Positions 23,251 through 31,706 of a stretch of 42,409 nucleotides of DNA are shown one piece after another; the stretch's first letter is position 1, and each line of letters begins with the position of its first letter. This DNA is from a virus, in IMG/VR virus record IMGVR_UViG_3300044608_002225, positions 1-42,409 of that record. One strand, 5' to 3'. The position numbers and the translations under genes were made by a program. The notes below the pieces were generated by a model. It saw only the letters and a list, made by a program, of their open reading frames with translations, made no database searches and was not told where the DNA came from.

Positions 23251-23286
23251 GGTCGCGAACTCCGCCGACGGCCTCAGCCTTTTCCC
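23227..23286 (-). promoter_or_regulatory. Programmed -1 frameshift signal: slippery heptamer plus stem-loop
   Basis: On the minus strand the zero-frame codons CTG GGA AAA GGC TGA contain G-GGA-AAA in the exact X-XXY-YYZ phase (23280-23286). After a 6-nt spacer comes the 12-base arm GGCCGTCGGCGG (23262-23273), a 23-nt loop, and CCGCCGTCGGCC (23227-23238): 11 pairs and one T-T mismatch. Slip site, spacer and stem all fit bacterial -1 frameshifting, and the -1 frame leads into the next ORF without a stop. Confidence 0.85.
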
Positions 23287-23537
23287 AGCGACTCCATGTA
23301 GGCGATGACGCGACGGCCGATCGAATACGCCTCGTTGTCGGTGAGAGCGGGAACGCCCGCACCGAGCGCCGCACGGGTCATCGACACGATCTCGGCGACC
23401 GGGATCGCCTCGCCCTCGGACCGGTTCAGCTTGCCAAGTTCGGCCATCATCTGGAAGCAGTCCACGCGGACGGCGACGCCCTCGCGGACCTCGACCTCCA
23501 CCGCGTAACGGTCACTCATCAGGCTCAGTCGCTCCAT
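23274..23537 (-). CDS. Tail assembly chaperone, first ORF (product G)
   Basis: 87 residues: a short beta N-terminus (Y-A-V-E-V-E-V-R-E-G-V-A-V-R-V) followed by helices (I-P-V-A-E-I-V-S-M-T-R-A-A-L-G, Y-S-I-G-R-R-V-I-A-Y-M-E-S-L). It sits between the major tail protein candidate and the tape-measure region. Its end carries the GGGAAAA slip site three codons before the stop. The unshifted product would be the abundant chaperone; the shifted one the G-T fusion that contacts the tape measure. Confidence 0.75.
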   Translation of the reverse strand: MERLSLMSDRYAVEVEVREGVAVRVDCFQMMAELGKLNRSEGEAIPVAEIVSMTRAALGAGVPALTDNEAYSIGRRVIAYMESLGKG

Positions 23538-23547
23538 CGAATCGCTC

Positions 23548-24078
23548 CTATGTGTTCACCGTCGGCGTGTAGAAGCGGCCCGTCACCGGATCGGGCAGCA
23601 CCTCGAACACGACCACCAGACGCTTCATCGTCGAGCCGATCTCGGGCGTGCGGTGCCCGACGATCCGCACATACTTCATCTCGTAGCTCTTCTCTCCGAC
23701 CTTGGTCGTCAGCACCTTCAGCGTGAATACGCTCGAGTTCGCCGCTCGGTCGCCGACCATCAGGCGGCCCACCTCGGCGAAGAAGCCTTCGTTGCTGCCG
23801 TCCGTCGTGCCGCGTCGCGTGCGGCCGAGGATCTGTGCCCACACCGCCTCGTCCCAGTACTCGAAGGTCGCGGAGACCTCCGCGGCCGATCCGGTCAGGA
23901 CGCTCTCGGCGGTCATGTCGCCGAGATCGTTGCGGGTGAAGTTGCGGTTCAGCTCCTCGACATTCATCGCCACGAGATCGTCGTTGCTCGTGATGCCGAG
24001 CGTGACGAGATCGCCGGACGCGGGGTTCAGCCGCACCTGCACCGTCGTCGGGCCCGCACAATGCCAAGCGATCGCCAT
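23548..24078 (-). CDS. Major tail (tube) protein candidate
   Basis: 176 residues, beta-rich (T-V-Q-V-R-L-N-P, A-E-V-S-A-T-F-E-Y-W-D-E-A-V-W-A, M-K-Y-V-R-I-V-G-H, R-L-V-V-V-F-E-V-L-P), the general build of tube proteins. Position is the main argument: it lies after the gpG/gp36-type connector genes and directly before the frameshifted chaperone pair, where the major tail protein belongs. No direct family match is claimed. Confidence 0.65.
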   Translation of the reverse strand: MAIAWHCAGPTTVQVRLNPASGDLVTLGITSNDDLVAMNVEELNRNFTRNDLGDMTAESVLTGSAAEVSATFEYWDEAVWAQILGRTRRGTTDGSNEGFFAEVGRLMVGDRAANSSVFTLKVLTTKVGEKSYEMKYVRIVGHRTPEIGSTMKRLVVVFEVLPDPVTGRFYTPTVNT

Positions 24079-24079
24079 C

Positions 24080-24583
24080 TCAGCCTCCTCTGTCCGCGTT
24101 GCGGACCACCGCCTCCATGCGGCTCGCGTTGACCGTCAGGAACGGACGCGGCGGAACATCGACGCCACCGCGAGCCACCACCTTGTCGCCGAACGGAATC
24201 CCCGAGAAGTCGCCTTCCCTCGCCCGACGACGCTGGTCGGCGAGCCTCGGGATCACCACCACGCCGGACTCCGTGAAGCCGCGATGCTGCCGCAACGCGT
24301 AGTCCTGCCCCCACACGAACCCGATCACCGACGAGCCGAGCACCTCGACCTCACCGACCCGGAGCGACTCGCGCATCGCCCCGCTGTCGCGAAGCTGCGG
24401 GCCGCCGGACCGGTCCGACTGCAGGCCCGTCGGGAACACCGCACGGTCATGCCACGGCGACGGGAACGGCGTTCCGTCCGCGTCCGAGGCGCGGTCGATG
24501 TTCTCGCGGAACTGCTCGACCATCACGGGCAGGACCGCATTCGCGATGCGGACCGCCCTTTCGATCTGACGCGTCCTGCTCAA
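24080..24583 (-). CDS. Mu gpG-like virion morphogenesis / tail completion protein
   Basis: 167 residues from TTG 24583 in a TTGA overlap with the gp36-like gene. It has the family layout: N-terminal helix with I-E-R-A-V-R-I-A-N-A-V, R-D-S-G-A-M-R-E-S-L (68-77), V-I-G-F-V-W-G-Q-D-Y-A-L-R-Q-H-R-G, and the late P-P-R-P-F-L motif. Mu gpG-type proteins complete the head-tail joint. The neighbours (gp36-like and major tail) agree. Confidence 0.75.
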   Translation of the reverse strand: MSRTRQIERAVRIANAVLPVMVEQFRENIDRASDADGTPFPSPWHDRAVFPTGLQSDRSGGPQLRDSGAMRESLRVGEVEVLGSSVIGFVWGQDYALRQHRGFTESGVVVIPRLADQRRRAREGDFSGIPFGDKVVARGGVDVPPRPFLTVNASRMEAVVRNADRGG

Positions 24584-25086
24584 TACGCCACCGTCCTTCG
24601 CGGGGGAAAGAACGGCTGGTCGGACGCCATGCCGAGACTGCCACGCTGCGACGAGGACACGATGCCGATCGTCGCCTGTGCGGCGTCCGCCTTCGTGCCC
24701 GCGATGTCCGTGCTGCCCGTGAAGATCACCTTGCCGTCGCGGAGGGCCGCGAGGGTGTCGTTCGCCCTCGCAAGCTGCATCCGCATCGCCTCGGGAACCT
24801 CACGCATGCGGCGGGCGAGAAGGATCGCCACCGCGATGTCGCAGACGAGACCCACGAGCGTCTTGTCACCGGCCGCCTGAAGCGAGTCGAGATCCGCCGA
24901 CGAGTACTGCCCGCCGCGAAGCGCGTAGGTCCGCACCTCGTAGCTGGCACGCTCCAACGCGCCGGCGAGAATCGCGTTCGCGTCGCTCACCGTCCCATCC
25001 GCGTCCGTGTCGCTGCCGAGACGCGCGAGCATCCGGGAGTCGGCGTACTTGGCGAGGTCGGTAACGGTCGCGTACGGGATCGGCAT
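24580..25086 (-). CDS. Mu gp36-like (DUF1320) head-tail connector
   Basis: 168 residues from ATG 25086 with a strong GGAGGAAT ribosome-binding site. M-P-I-P-Y-A-T-V-T-D-L-A-K-Y, A-N-A-I-L-A-G-A-L-E-R-A-S-Y-E-V-R-T-Y-A-L-R and C-D-I-A-V-A-I-L-L-A-R-R follow the gp36/DUF1320 connector pattern. It lies directly after the major capsid gene, separated by a strong hairpin. Confidence 0.8.
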   Translation of the reverse strand: MPIPYATVTDLAKYADSRMLARLGSDTDADGTVSDANAILAGALERASYEVRTYALRGGQYSSADLDSLQAAGDKTLVGLVCDIAVAILLARRMREVPEAMRMQLARANDTLAALRDGKVIFTGSTDIAGTKADAAQATIGIVSSSQRGSLGMASDQPFFPPRRTVAY

Positions 25087-25099
25087 GATTCCTCCGTGC

Positions 25100-25140
25100 C
25101 TCCGGCGGACGGATCGAGGAGCACGACCCGTCCGCCGGAG
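25100..25140 (-). terminator. 13-bp stem-loop after the major capsid gene
   Basis: CTCCGGCGGACGG (25100-25112) pairs perfectly with 25128-25140 across a 15-nt loop. It lies 20 nt past the capsid stop and before the GGAGGAAT site of the next gene. No T-run follows on the minus strand, so it is probably a leaky terminator or an mRNA-stabilising or processing hairpin that keeps capsid mRNA high. Confidence 0.6.
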
Positions 25141-25160
25141 ATCACAAGGGGGAGAGAGAA

Positions 25161-26213
25161 TCAGGTGAAGCAGGTCTGGAGGAGAACCGCCGACGCCGGA
25201 GCGGTGACCTGCGGATCGCTGTTGTCGGTCACGCCACCGCGGAGCCGACGGTTGATCTGCTGGTCCTCGCCGCCGCCGAAGGTCTCGATCGTCATGTCCT
25301 CGTAGGCGAAGATCGAGCACGCCGAGAAGGTCGGAACGCCCTCGACGCCGATCAGGCCGCCCGGGCGACCGAGGAACATCACGACATTGTCCGGACAGAC
25401 ATAGGTCTTCGTCTGCGTCGAAGCGCCGCGGCGGGTCGTGACCCGAACCGCGTCCTCGACGACGACATCGCCGAGACCGAACATGTTGCCGGGCAGGTTC
25501 CAGGTCGAGAACTCGCGGGAGCCCTTGAGGAACTCCATCGCGGCGGGGTAGTTCTTGACATAGTTCCGGATCTCGGGCTGCTGGCTGATCGTCTTCGCCG
25601 TGTTCGGGTTGACGACCATCACGACCGACTCGGGACCGACGACGCCTGCGGTGTTCAGTTGGATTCGCTGGATCGCAGCCTGAATGCCTTCCTGAATGTT
25701 GGCGTTGTCGGCTCCGGAGTTCCACGGCTTCGCGCCGCCGACGAGTGCGTTCGTGTTCGCGAAGAGGTTCTCACCGGAGGTGTAGTTGCCGGTCGCCTGA
25801 AGCTGCGTCCAGGTGCGGAGAGTCCGGCGGGTCATCGCCTTCGTCGCTGCGATCCGGGCGTGCATGGCGACGACATCGAACTTCGCGCTGTCCTGCGTCT
25901 CGTTCGGAACATGGAACGAGTCGCTGAACCGCTTGCACGCGAACTGCGGGGTAAGGTCGACATCGACCGGATCGCCCGTCGGGCGGTCCTGACCGATCGG
26001 CCAGACGCCATCCTGCTCGGTCACGATGCGAACGGCGTTGTTCGGATCGACGCGCATGTAGTAACCGGCAAGCTGCGTCACGGGGATGAGCTGCGTGTAC
26101 CGGTTCAGCTTGAAGAACTTGGGGGACCGAGTGAACTCGATCTGGAGCGATCCGGTAGCGGCCGGATCGAATGCGGGGGTGAAGGTGTTCATCCCTGCGC
26201 CAACTGCGGGCAT
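25161..26213 (-). CDS. Major capsid protein
   Basis: 350 residues. The order protease/scaffold, decoration protein, then this gene is that of Mu-like heads, and its length fits an HK97-fold capsid protein. Visible features are a spine-like helix (D-V-V-A-M-H-A-R-I-A-A-T-K-A-M-T-R-R-T-L-R-T-W), N-P-N-T-A-K-T-I-S near 205, and a C-terminal beta region with F-A-Y-E-D-M-T-I-E-T-F-G. A downstream 13-bp hairpin suits high expression. Confidence 0.8.
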   Translation of the reverse strand: MPAVGAGMNTFTPAFDPAATGSLQIEFTRSPKFFKLNRYTQLIPVTQLAGYYMRVDPNNAVRIVTEQDGVWPIGQDRPTGDPVDVDLTPQFACKRFSDSFHVPNETQDSAKFDVVAMHARIAATKAMTRRTLRTWTQLQATGNYTSGENLFANTNALVGGAKPWNSGADNANIQEGIQAAIQRIQLNTAGVVGPESVVMVVNPNTAKTISQQPEIRNYVKNYPAAMEFLKGSREFSTWNLPGNMFGLGDVVVEDAVRVTTRRGASTQTKTYVCPDNVVMFLGRPGGLIGVEGVPTFSACSIFAYEDMTIETFGGGEDQQINRRLRGGVTDNSDPQVTAPASAVLLQTCFT

Positions 26214-26246
26214 GTGAGCCTCACTTTCTTTCGGAAGGGGAAGGGA

Positions 26247-26654
26247 TTACGACAGCTTCACGCGGAAGCCACGGTTCCAGATGCACTTGATCTTCGCGCC
26301 GGCGCCGGCCGCGCTCTCGAGTGCGGTGAAGGGGAACATCGCGGTGCCCGACGAGGTCGCCGCGGTGATGACCCGGCCGTTGGAGTCGACTTCGAGGTTC
26401 GCGCCGCGGGTGATCGCCGCGCCGGCCTCGATGAGCAGTTCGGCTCCGGCCTGAAGCGGAAGCGGGTCGCCCGCGATCGCACAGAGGGCCGAGTCGAAGC
26501 GGCGGGTCGTGTCCTGCGCGACGCCGATCACGATCTCGGTCGCGGCGGTCGCCTGCAGTCCGGTGTTGTCGGCCGAGGTCGACAGCTTGACGACGCGGCA
26601 CGGCGAGATGTCGCCGCCCGCGATGAGGTTGGGAGTGTCAGAGAATGCGCCCAT
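26247..26654 (-). CDS. Head decoration protein (DUF2190-like)
   Basis: 135 residues with a GGAGG ribosome-binding site. It is Ala/Gly/Thr-rich and beta-dominated: I-A-G-G-D-I-S-P-C-R-V-V-K-L-S, I-V-I-G-V-A-Q-D-T-T-R, L-L-I-E-A-G-A-A-I-T-R-G-A-N-L. This matches small capsid-cementing proteins encoded directly before the major capsid gene. Confidence 0.75.
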   Translation of the reverse strand: MGAFSDTPNLIAGGDISPCRVVKLSTSADNTGLQATAATEIVIGVAQDTTRRFDSALCAIAGDPLPLQAGAELLIEAGAAITRGANLEVDSNGRVITAATSSGTAMFPFTALESAAGAGAKIKCIWNRGFRVKLS

Positions 26655-26672
26655 TTCGGTGTCCTCCGGGCA

Positions 26673-27743
26673 TCAGCCCGCGATGTGCTTCTCGACGAGC
26701 TCGCGGTACTTCGCGGCGTCGCCTTCGGCCTGCTTCTGGAACTTCGCCACGGTCTCGGCGTCGAGATCGCGTCGCGATCCGCCGGTCTTCGTGCCGCTGG
26801 TGTTGATGCGACCGGAATCGCCGAGCGGAACCTTGCGGCCCGTCTTGCGAATCCAGGCGACTTCCTTCGCCCGGTCCGACGCGGACATCAGGCGGTCGAA
26901 CATCTCCTGACGGACATCGCCGCCGTACGCGAACCCGTCACGCTCGAGATCGCCAAGCAGCTTCTCGCAGTCGAGACGCTTCGCCTCGGTCTCGATCGCC
27001 TCAAGCCGCTTCTGAAAGTCGGCACGCTCCGCGTTCCATGCGGCCTGCGCCTTCTCGAAGTCGCTGCGGGCGCTCTCGCTCGCCTTCTGGAAGTCGTCGC
27101 GCTGGCGGGTGAGGGCGCCGATCTCGGCGTCCTTCTGCGCGACCACCTTGTCGGTGTCCTCGTCCATGTCGTCGTCCTTTCGTCGCTTGCCCTTCTTCGT
27201 GGGCAGCAGTTCCGGAACCGTCGGCGCGGACGAGAGGTCGAAGTGCACCGCCCCGTCCATCACCAGTTCGAGGGGCTCGCCCTCACGCTCGAAGTGGGTG
27301 TCCTCCAGCGGACGCGCGGGCGTCTCGTTGCCCAGCAGCGACACCTCGCTGAAGTGACCGTCGGGCCAGATTTGGGCCGAGCGGCGACACCACCGATTGC
27401 TCTTGATCCGCGACTCGAAGTCCTCGCGCGACATCTCGACATCGCCGCGGAGATAGCTCGCGTCCGCCGTGTGGTCGGCACGCACCGCGACCACGCGACC
27501 GCAACACTCCGGCCGGGCGTTGTCCTTGCCCGTGTGGCGCTCGATGACCTGCGGGAACTGGCCGATCGCCATCCGGTCGCGGGTCACGCCGACGATCTCG
27601 TCGATCCGCTTCGCGTCGAACTTCTCCAGCTTCGAGCCCGGTCGGTCGAACTTCCGGTGGAAGCCACAGAACAGCCCGAGGTCGCGGATAACGACCCTGT
27701 CGCCGAGGAAATCAACGCGATGAGAACCCTTGAGGGCGTTCAT
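26673..27743 (-). CDS. Capsid protease/scaffold (Mu gpI-like)
   Basis: 356 residues. The N-terminal half (to about 185) is a compact domain with R-V-V-A-V-R-A-D-H-T-A-D-A, E-M-S-R-E-D-F-E-S-R and F-S-E-V-S-L-L-G-N-E, like phage prohead-protease domains. A Lys/Asp-rich hinge follows, then a long coiled coil (about 205-265: K-D-A-E-I-G-A-L-T-R-Q-R-D-D-F-Q-K), the usual scaffold, ending with Y-R-E-L-V-E-K-H-I-A-G. Catalytic residues are not certain. It is the first gene after the second tandem GTGAGGCC element, whose near end is 94 nt from the ATG. Confidence 0.7.
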   Translation of the reverse strand: MNALKGSHRVDFLGDRVVIRDLGLFCGFHRKFDRPGSKLEKFDAKRIDEIVGVTRDRMAIGQFPQVIERHTGKDNARPECCGRVVAVRADHTADASYLRGDVEMSREDFESRIKSNRWCRRSAQIWPDGHFSEVSLLGNETPARPLEDTHFEREGEPLELVMDGAVHFDLSSAPTVPELLPTKKGKRRKDDDMDEDTDKVVAQKDAEIGALTRQRDDFQKASESARSDFEKAQAAWNAERADFQKRLEAIETEAKRLDCEKLLGDLERDGFAYGGDVRQEMFDRLMSASDRAKEVAWIRKTGRKVPLGDSGRINTSGTKTGGSRRDLDAETVAKFQKQAEGDAAKYRELVEKHIAG

Positions 27744-27836
27744 GCCCCGATTTCACACGCACCAACGCGCGAAGCGGAGAACGCGACGCCATCGCGGCCG
27801 CTCTTTGGTCATGACCAGAGCCCGCCGATCGCGTAT

Positions 27837-27855
27837 GGCCTCACCTTGGCCTCAC
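27837..27855 (-). promoter_or_regulatory. Tandem GTGAGGCC late element, copy 2 (variant)
   Basis: Plus strand GGCCTCACCTTGGCCTCAC; only two spacer bases differ from copies 1 and 3, while both 8-mers are intact. It overlaps the end of the MuF-like gene and ends 94 nt before the ATG of the protease/scaffold gene. A 12-base palindrome TGGTCATGACCA lies between (27806-27817). Confidence 0.6.
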
Positions 27856-28697
27856 GAACGACGCCATCCGCGATCGGGAATCAGGCCCGCGTCGATCAGC
27901 AGTTCGCGATCGCCGTTCATCGCCGCGAGAGCGCCGGGCACCGGAACGCCGTTGCGGAACAGGCCGTCCCGCTCGGCTTCCTCCATCGTCACGGGCACCA
28001 GCGTGCAGCGGCAGTGCATCCCGTACGGGGGCAGCAGTCCGCGGCGACGAAACTCACGCATCGGTGCGGTGTAACCGCTGAACTGGAAGTGCCGGTGCGG
28101 CTCCGGATAGCGGCCGTTCGGATTGCCGCGGTTCACCTCGTCGCGGATCGCGACGCTTCGCCACAGCGGCGCGGAGTCGACCACCGCCGGAAGCGATGCG
28201 GTCTCCGCAAGCCCTTCGTGGAACGCCGAGAGCATCGCCTGCGACACCGCACGATCGAACCGCGATCGGATCTGGGCGATCGACTCCGTCGCGGGCTCAT
28301 CCGTGACGCCCGACGCGACCGCGACGCGCACCGCATCCCGAGCCGGCGGCGCGACGGACGCGATCACCTCGTTGACGAGCCTCGTGCCGACATCGACGAC
28401 GCGTGCGGCCTGCGGACCTGCGGCGTCCGCCGCGGCCAGAGCGGGCCGGGCGATCGGTGGAACGCTCGCGGCGGTCTGTCGCACCCACTCGCGGAAGTCA
28501 CCGGACGGGACGGGCAGTCGCTCGCCGGTCAGCGTCCACGCGCGGCGGATGCCGAGCATGAGCGCAAGGCCGATCGCGATCTCGACGAAGCCCTTCAGCT
28601 TGCGTTCGGTCTCCGGTTCGCGGTCGACGAGACGGCCCCGCATCGACCTGATGCGTGCCATCGCCTCCGCCTCGATTCTGTCGAGCCCCGGCGTCAC
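27852..28697 (-). CDS. MuF-like head morphogenesis / minor capsid protein
   Basis: 281 residues from GTG 28697, overlapping the portal stop (GTGA). The C-terminal part holds the MuF/SPP1 gp7 signature: S-A-P-L-W-R-S-V-A-I-R-D-E-V-N-R, then P-P-Y-G-M-H-C-R-C-T-L-V-P-V. The N-terminus has a hydrophobic stretch (I-A-I-G-L-A-L-M-L-G-I). These proteins enter the capsid with the portal. Neighbours confirm the role. Confidence 0.85.
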   Translation of the reverse strand: MTPGLDRIEAEAMARIRSMRGRLVDREPETERKLKGFVEIAIGLALMLGIRRAWTLTGERLPVPSGDFREWVRQTAASVPPIARPALAAADAAGPQAARVVDVGTRLVNEVIASVAPPARDAVRVAVASGVTDEPATESIAQIRSRFDRAVSQAMLSAFHEGLAETASLPAVVDSAPLWRSVAIRDEVNRGNPNGRYPEPHRHFQFSGYTAPMREFRRRGLLPPYGMHCRCTLVPVTMEEAERDGLFRNGVPVPGALAAMNGDRELLIDAGLIPDRGWRRS

Positions 28698-30250
28698 TCA
28701 TCGCCCTCGTCGATCGTCACGAGCGTGTCGAACAGGCCACGGACCGAAGCGCGGTCGAACTCGTCGCGCTCGCCCGGAGTGCGGACGGGATGACCGTTGC
28801 TCGCGCCCTTGTGCCCGGCGTTCGCCGTCACCGCACGACCGCCCATCGGACCGCCACCGGCCGGACCGAAGAACGCGTTGATCGTTTCGAGGCTCAGCGT
28901 CCGCTGGCCCGGTCGCGGCTTCGCGAGTCCGAGCCGCTGGATGACATCGTCCTCGGCGACCTCGGCGCCCATGTCGATCGCGCCCTTCACCGCGTCCATG
29001 AACACGCCGACATCGGGATCGGCGATCGCGTAGCGGAAGGTCGGATAGTGCTCCTGTGGGCCCCAGTTCATGTCGACGAGCGGGACGATCAGTTGACGCT
29101 GGATCGTCTCCTCGAGCCCGCGTGCGACATACCGCTGATGCCGGTTGAAGGTCTTCGCGTGTTGCGTCGAGACGCCGAGCCCCATGCCGCTGCCGCCCTT
29201 CTCGGTCGTCGACGACTGGCCGATGACGAGTTCCTTCAGGTTGACCGACGCCCAGTCGATGAACTCGAGGAACACCTTCGCCTTGCTTGCGGCGGCCTCC
29301 ATGATCTCGATGTCGTAGTCGTCCTTCATCCCGGATGGCTGGCCCGGCTGGCGGGGGATCTTCACCGAGACATCGCCGACCAGGTTCGCGAGAATCTGGT
29401 CCATCGCCGACTCGGCCTCCTTGTTGCCCGCGGGGTAGTAGCCCTTGCGGATGCCGGTCGCGTACCGCTCGAGATAGGTCGACCAGTTCTGCAGGCCGGT
29501 CTGCTTCATGAGCCAGACATACCAGCAGACATCGCGGAGCCCGCGGCCGAGGAACGCGTAACCGGCCTCGTCGACCGAGTCGAAGTCGCCGCCGCGCCGC
29601 TGGAATGTGTGGATGATGACGCACGCACGCTCTTCCGGCGTCAGCGGATGCACGCGCGAGTCGAAACCGATCTTGGTCTCGGCGTCCGGATGCTCCTGAA
29701 CGAACTGGTTCCCGACGCGGAGTCCGATCTCGCCGTCCATCGTCACGGACAGCGTGTCCGGATGGATCGGGAGCCAGCCGCCGCCGGTGATCTGTCCGCG
29801 ACGGTTGCGGGTCCAGAGGATGTTCACCGCGCTCGGCCCGTACCACACCGCCTCGAGCAGCGCGCCGCACATGTCGCTGAACTGCGGGATCTCCTCGATG
29901 AGGTCGCGGACGCCGTCGGCGATCCGCTCGCTCGCACGGCCGCGGGCGAGCTCGATGTGCCAGTCGTTGCCGACGATCGAGGTCTTCAGGTTCTGGATCG
30001 GACCCTCGATGTCGGGGTCGTTCCGCATCTGCCGGTGCAGTGCCGGGTCGCGTCGCTTCGCGAGGCTCGGGTTCCGCAGGATGCGCGAGATCGTCGTGTA
30101 GTAGGCCCGCTGAAGCTGCGTCGGCATCGCGATCGGCATCTGCCGCAGCAGCGCGTTCGCCGCCTCGACATGCTCGGGCGGGATGCCCTCGGCCGGATCG
30201 CCGGGCGGCAGCAGGATGTCGGTCACGGTGTCGATGGTCGCGTCAGCCAT
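28694..30250 (-). CDS. Portal protein (Mu gp29-like, DUF935)
   Basis: 518 residues. Typical features: R-M-R-N-D-P-D-I-E-G-P-I-Q-N-L-K-T-S-I-V in the N-terminal crown, W-Y-V-W-L-M-K-Q-T-G-L-Q-N-W-S-T-Y-L-E-R-Y near 245-265, and the stem-forming K-V-F-L-E-F-I-D-W-A-S-V-N-L-K-E-L-V-I-G-Q region. It overlaps the terminase end by 8 nt. The portal forms the dodecameric DNA channel in the head vertex. Confidence 0.9.
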   Translation of the reverse strand: MADATIDTVTDILLPPGDPAEGIPPEHVEAANALLRQMPIAMPTQLQRAYYTTISRILRNPSLAKRRDPALHRQMRNDPDIEGPIQNLKTSIVGNDWHIELARGRASERIADGVRDLIEEIPQFSDMCGALLEAVWYGPSAVNILWTRNRRGQITGGGWLPIHPDTLSVTMDGEIGLRVGNQFVQEHPDAETKIGFDSRVHPLTPEERACVIIHTFQRRGGDFDSVDEAGYAFLGRGLRDVCWYVWLMKQTGLQNWSTYLERYATGIRKGYYPAGNKEAESAMDQILANLVGDVSVKIPRQPGQPSGMKDDYDIEIMEAAASKAKVFLEFIDWASVNLKELVIGQSSTTEKGGSGMGLGVSTQHAKTFNRHQRYVARGLEETIQRQLIVPLVDMNWGPQEHYPTFRYAIADPDVGVFMDAVKGAIDMGAEVAEDDVIQRLGLAKPRPGQRTLSLETINAFFGPAGGGPMGGRAVTANAGHKGASNGHPVRTPGERDEFDRASVRGLFDTLVTIDEGDE

Positions 30251-31706
30251 ACTTCAGCCTCCAGAGCCTGCCCTTGCCGCTCGAAACGGTCGTCGGCCTG
30301 TGGTCGGCACCATAGCCTCCGCGGCCGACCGACGACATGAATGTCACCGCCGCGTCGACGCAATCGTCGTGCTCGCTCGCGGGGAATGTCGACAGCTCAT
30401 CGTAGAGCGGACGAAGCTCCTCGATCGGCTCACGCAAGTCCCGGTCGGACCGCATGCGGAGCCTGCCCTGCTCGACGAAGGTCTGCTGCTCCGTCGCCCG
30501 GGTCATCTTGTCGGCGCTCCGCTCGACCATGTGCCAGCGGATGCTCGGGTACTCCGTCTGCATCTGCTGCACGAGCCCACGCTGCGGACCGCTCGCCTCG
30601 CAGAAGACATCGCGGATGCCCATCGACATGCACAGCGACGCCGCCTGCCGCTTGAACTCGGGGAAGCTCTCGCGGACGCGGAGCATCCGCTCCACCCACG
30701 CGTCGCCCTGCATCGACCTCCGGCCCGCGATGAGCACCGAGTAGTCCGGGTTCGGCTTGTCGGATGACTTCTTGTTGAACGCGAAGTCGATCGAACCGAC
30801 CGGCGTGCCCGTCGACCTGACATGGTCGGGCATCTCCCACCAGAAGCCCTGATCGAGCCACGACGAACGGAACACGATCTGGTCCGTCGACACCGGCACA
30901 AGCTCGTAGGCCCTCGCGTACGCGAACGCCCCGAACTCCTCGCGGATCTCCCGCATCGCCTCGACCGACCACCGCTCGGGCCACGGGCTGACGAAGTCGA
31001 CCACCGGCCGACGGAACAGGCTGCCGCGCTCGCCGTGATACCGGCGCCAGTCCGCGGTGATGTCCGCGACATGGTACGGCGTGCCGATTCGCCATGTCCG
31101 CGGCGGGTTTTCGAGGTTCGTCCGGTCGCGGGTCGGAAGCCAGTTGTTCTTGACGAAGTCCTTCACCTGCTCGCGCGAGGACGGCTGCATGATCGCGTTC
31201 CGCATGTCGCAGATGTCGTCGAACACGAGGAGGTCCGACCGGCCGCCGGCGCGACCGAGCACCGGAACGGCCTCGATCGTCGGGTCGCGCAGGCTCGCGT
31301 TCGGCCTCTGCACCGTCAGTGCGGTGTTGCCCCAGTTGTCCTTGTCCCGGCGGATCTCCGGGAACACCATCTGGAACTCGTCGCCCTCCATGATCCGCTT
31401 CACCATCGTGACGGTCTTGCCCGCCTCGGCCTCGTTGCTGCCGACATACTTGATCCGGATGTTCGGATTCGATCCGATCTCCCACGCGAGCCGAAGGCCG
31501 AGCGTCGCCGTCTTCGAGTGACCACGCGGCAACTCGACATAGCTGTTCGCCCCTTCCGGCGAACTCCAGAACGCCTGAAGGTCCTCCTGTAGCTGGCCGT
31601 TCTCGACATTGCCGACGAACTGCTGGAAGAACGACGGCACGCGGCGGCACGCGATCAGGAACTCTTCCGGCGACAGCGACTCCTCGGCGTGCACGGCTTC
31701 GGTCAC
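30243..31706 (-). CDS. terL: Terminase large subunit
   Basis: 487 residues from GTG 31706, overlapping the beta-helix stop (GTGA). ATPase: P-loop variant P-R-G-H-S-K-T (60-66) and Walker B L-L-V-F-D-D-I (159-165). RNase H-like nuclease: D307 in S-I-D-F-A-F, and the late E-H-D-D-C-V-D-A. It cuts and pumps DNA into the prohead through the portal encoded next. No small terminase is evident upstream, where a beta-helix gene stands instead. Confidence 0.92.
   Translation of the reverse strand: MTEAVHAEESLSPEEFLIACRRVPSFFQQFVGNVENGQLQEDLQAFWSSPEGANSYVELPRGHSKTATLGLRLAWEIGSNPNIRIKYVGSNEAEAGKTVTMVKRIMEGDEFQMVFPEIRRDKDNWGNTALTVQRPNASLRDPTIEAVPVLGRAGGRSDLLVFDDICDMRNAIMQPSSREQVKDFVKNNWLPTRDRTNLENPPRTWRIGTPYHVADITADWRRYHGERGSLFRRPVVDFVSPWPERWSVEAMREIREEFGAFAYARAYELVPVSTDQIVFRSSWLDQGFWWEMPDHVRSTGTPVGSIDFAFNKKSSDKPNPDYSVLIAGRRSMQGDAWVERMLRVRESFPEFKRQAASLCMSMGIRDVFCEASGPQRGLVQQMQTEYPSIRWHMVERSADKMTRATEQQTFVEQGRLRMRSDRDLREPIEELRPLYDELSTFPASEHDDCVDAAVTFMSSVGRGGYGADHRPTTVSSGKGRLWRLKYG

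Noticed and set aside
25659-28793. Very long plus-strand open frame (over 1,000 codons) opposite the capsid and protease genes, and many similar long antisense frames
   Set aside because: High GC leaves antisense frames open. The translations are Arg/Ala/Leu/Asp-rich without domain patterns, have no ribosome-binding sites, and the minus-strand genes have clear families and coupled starts.
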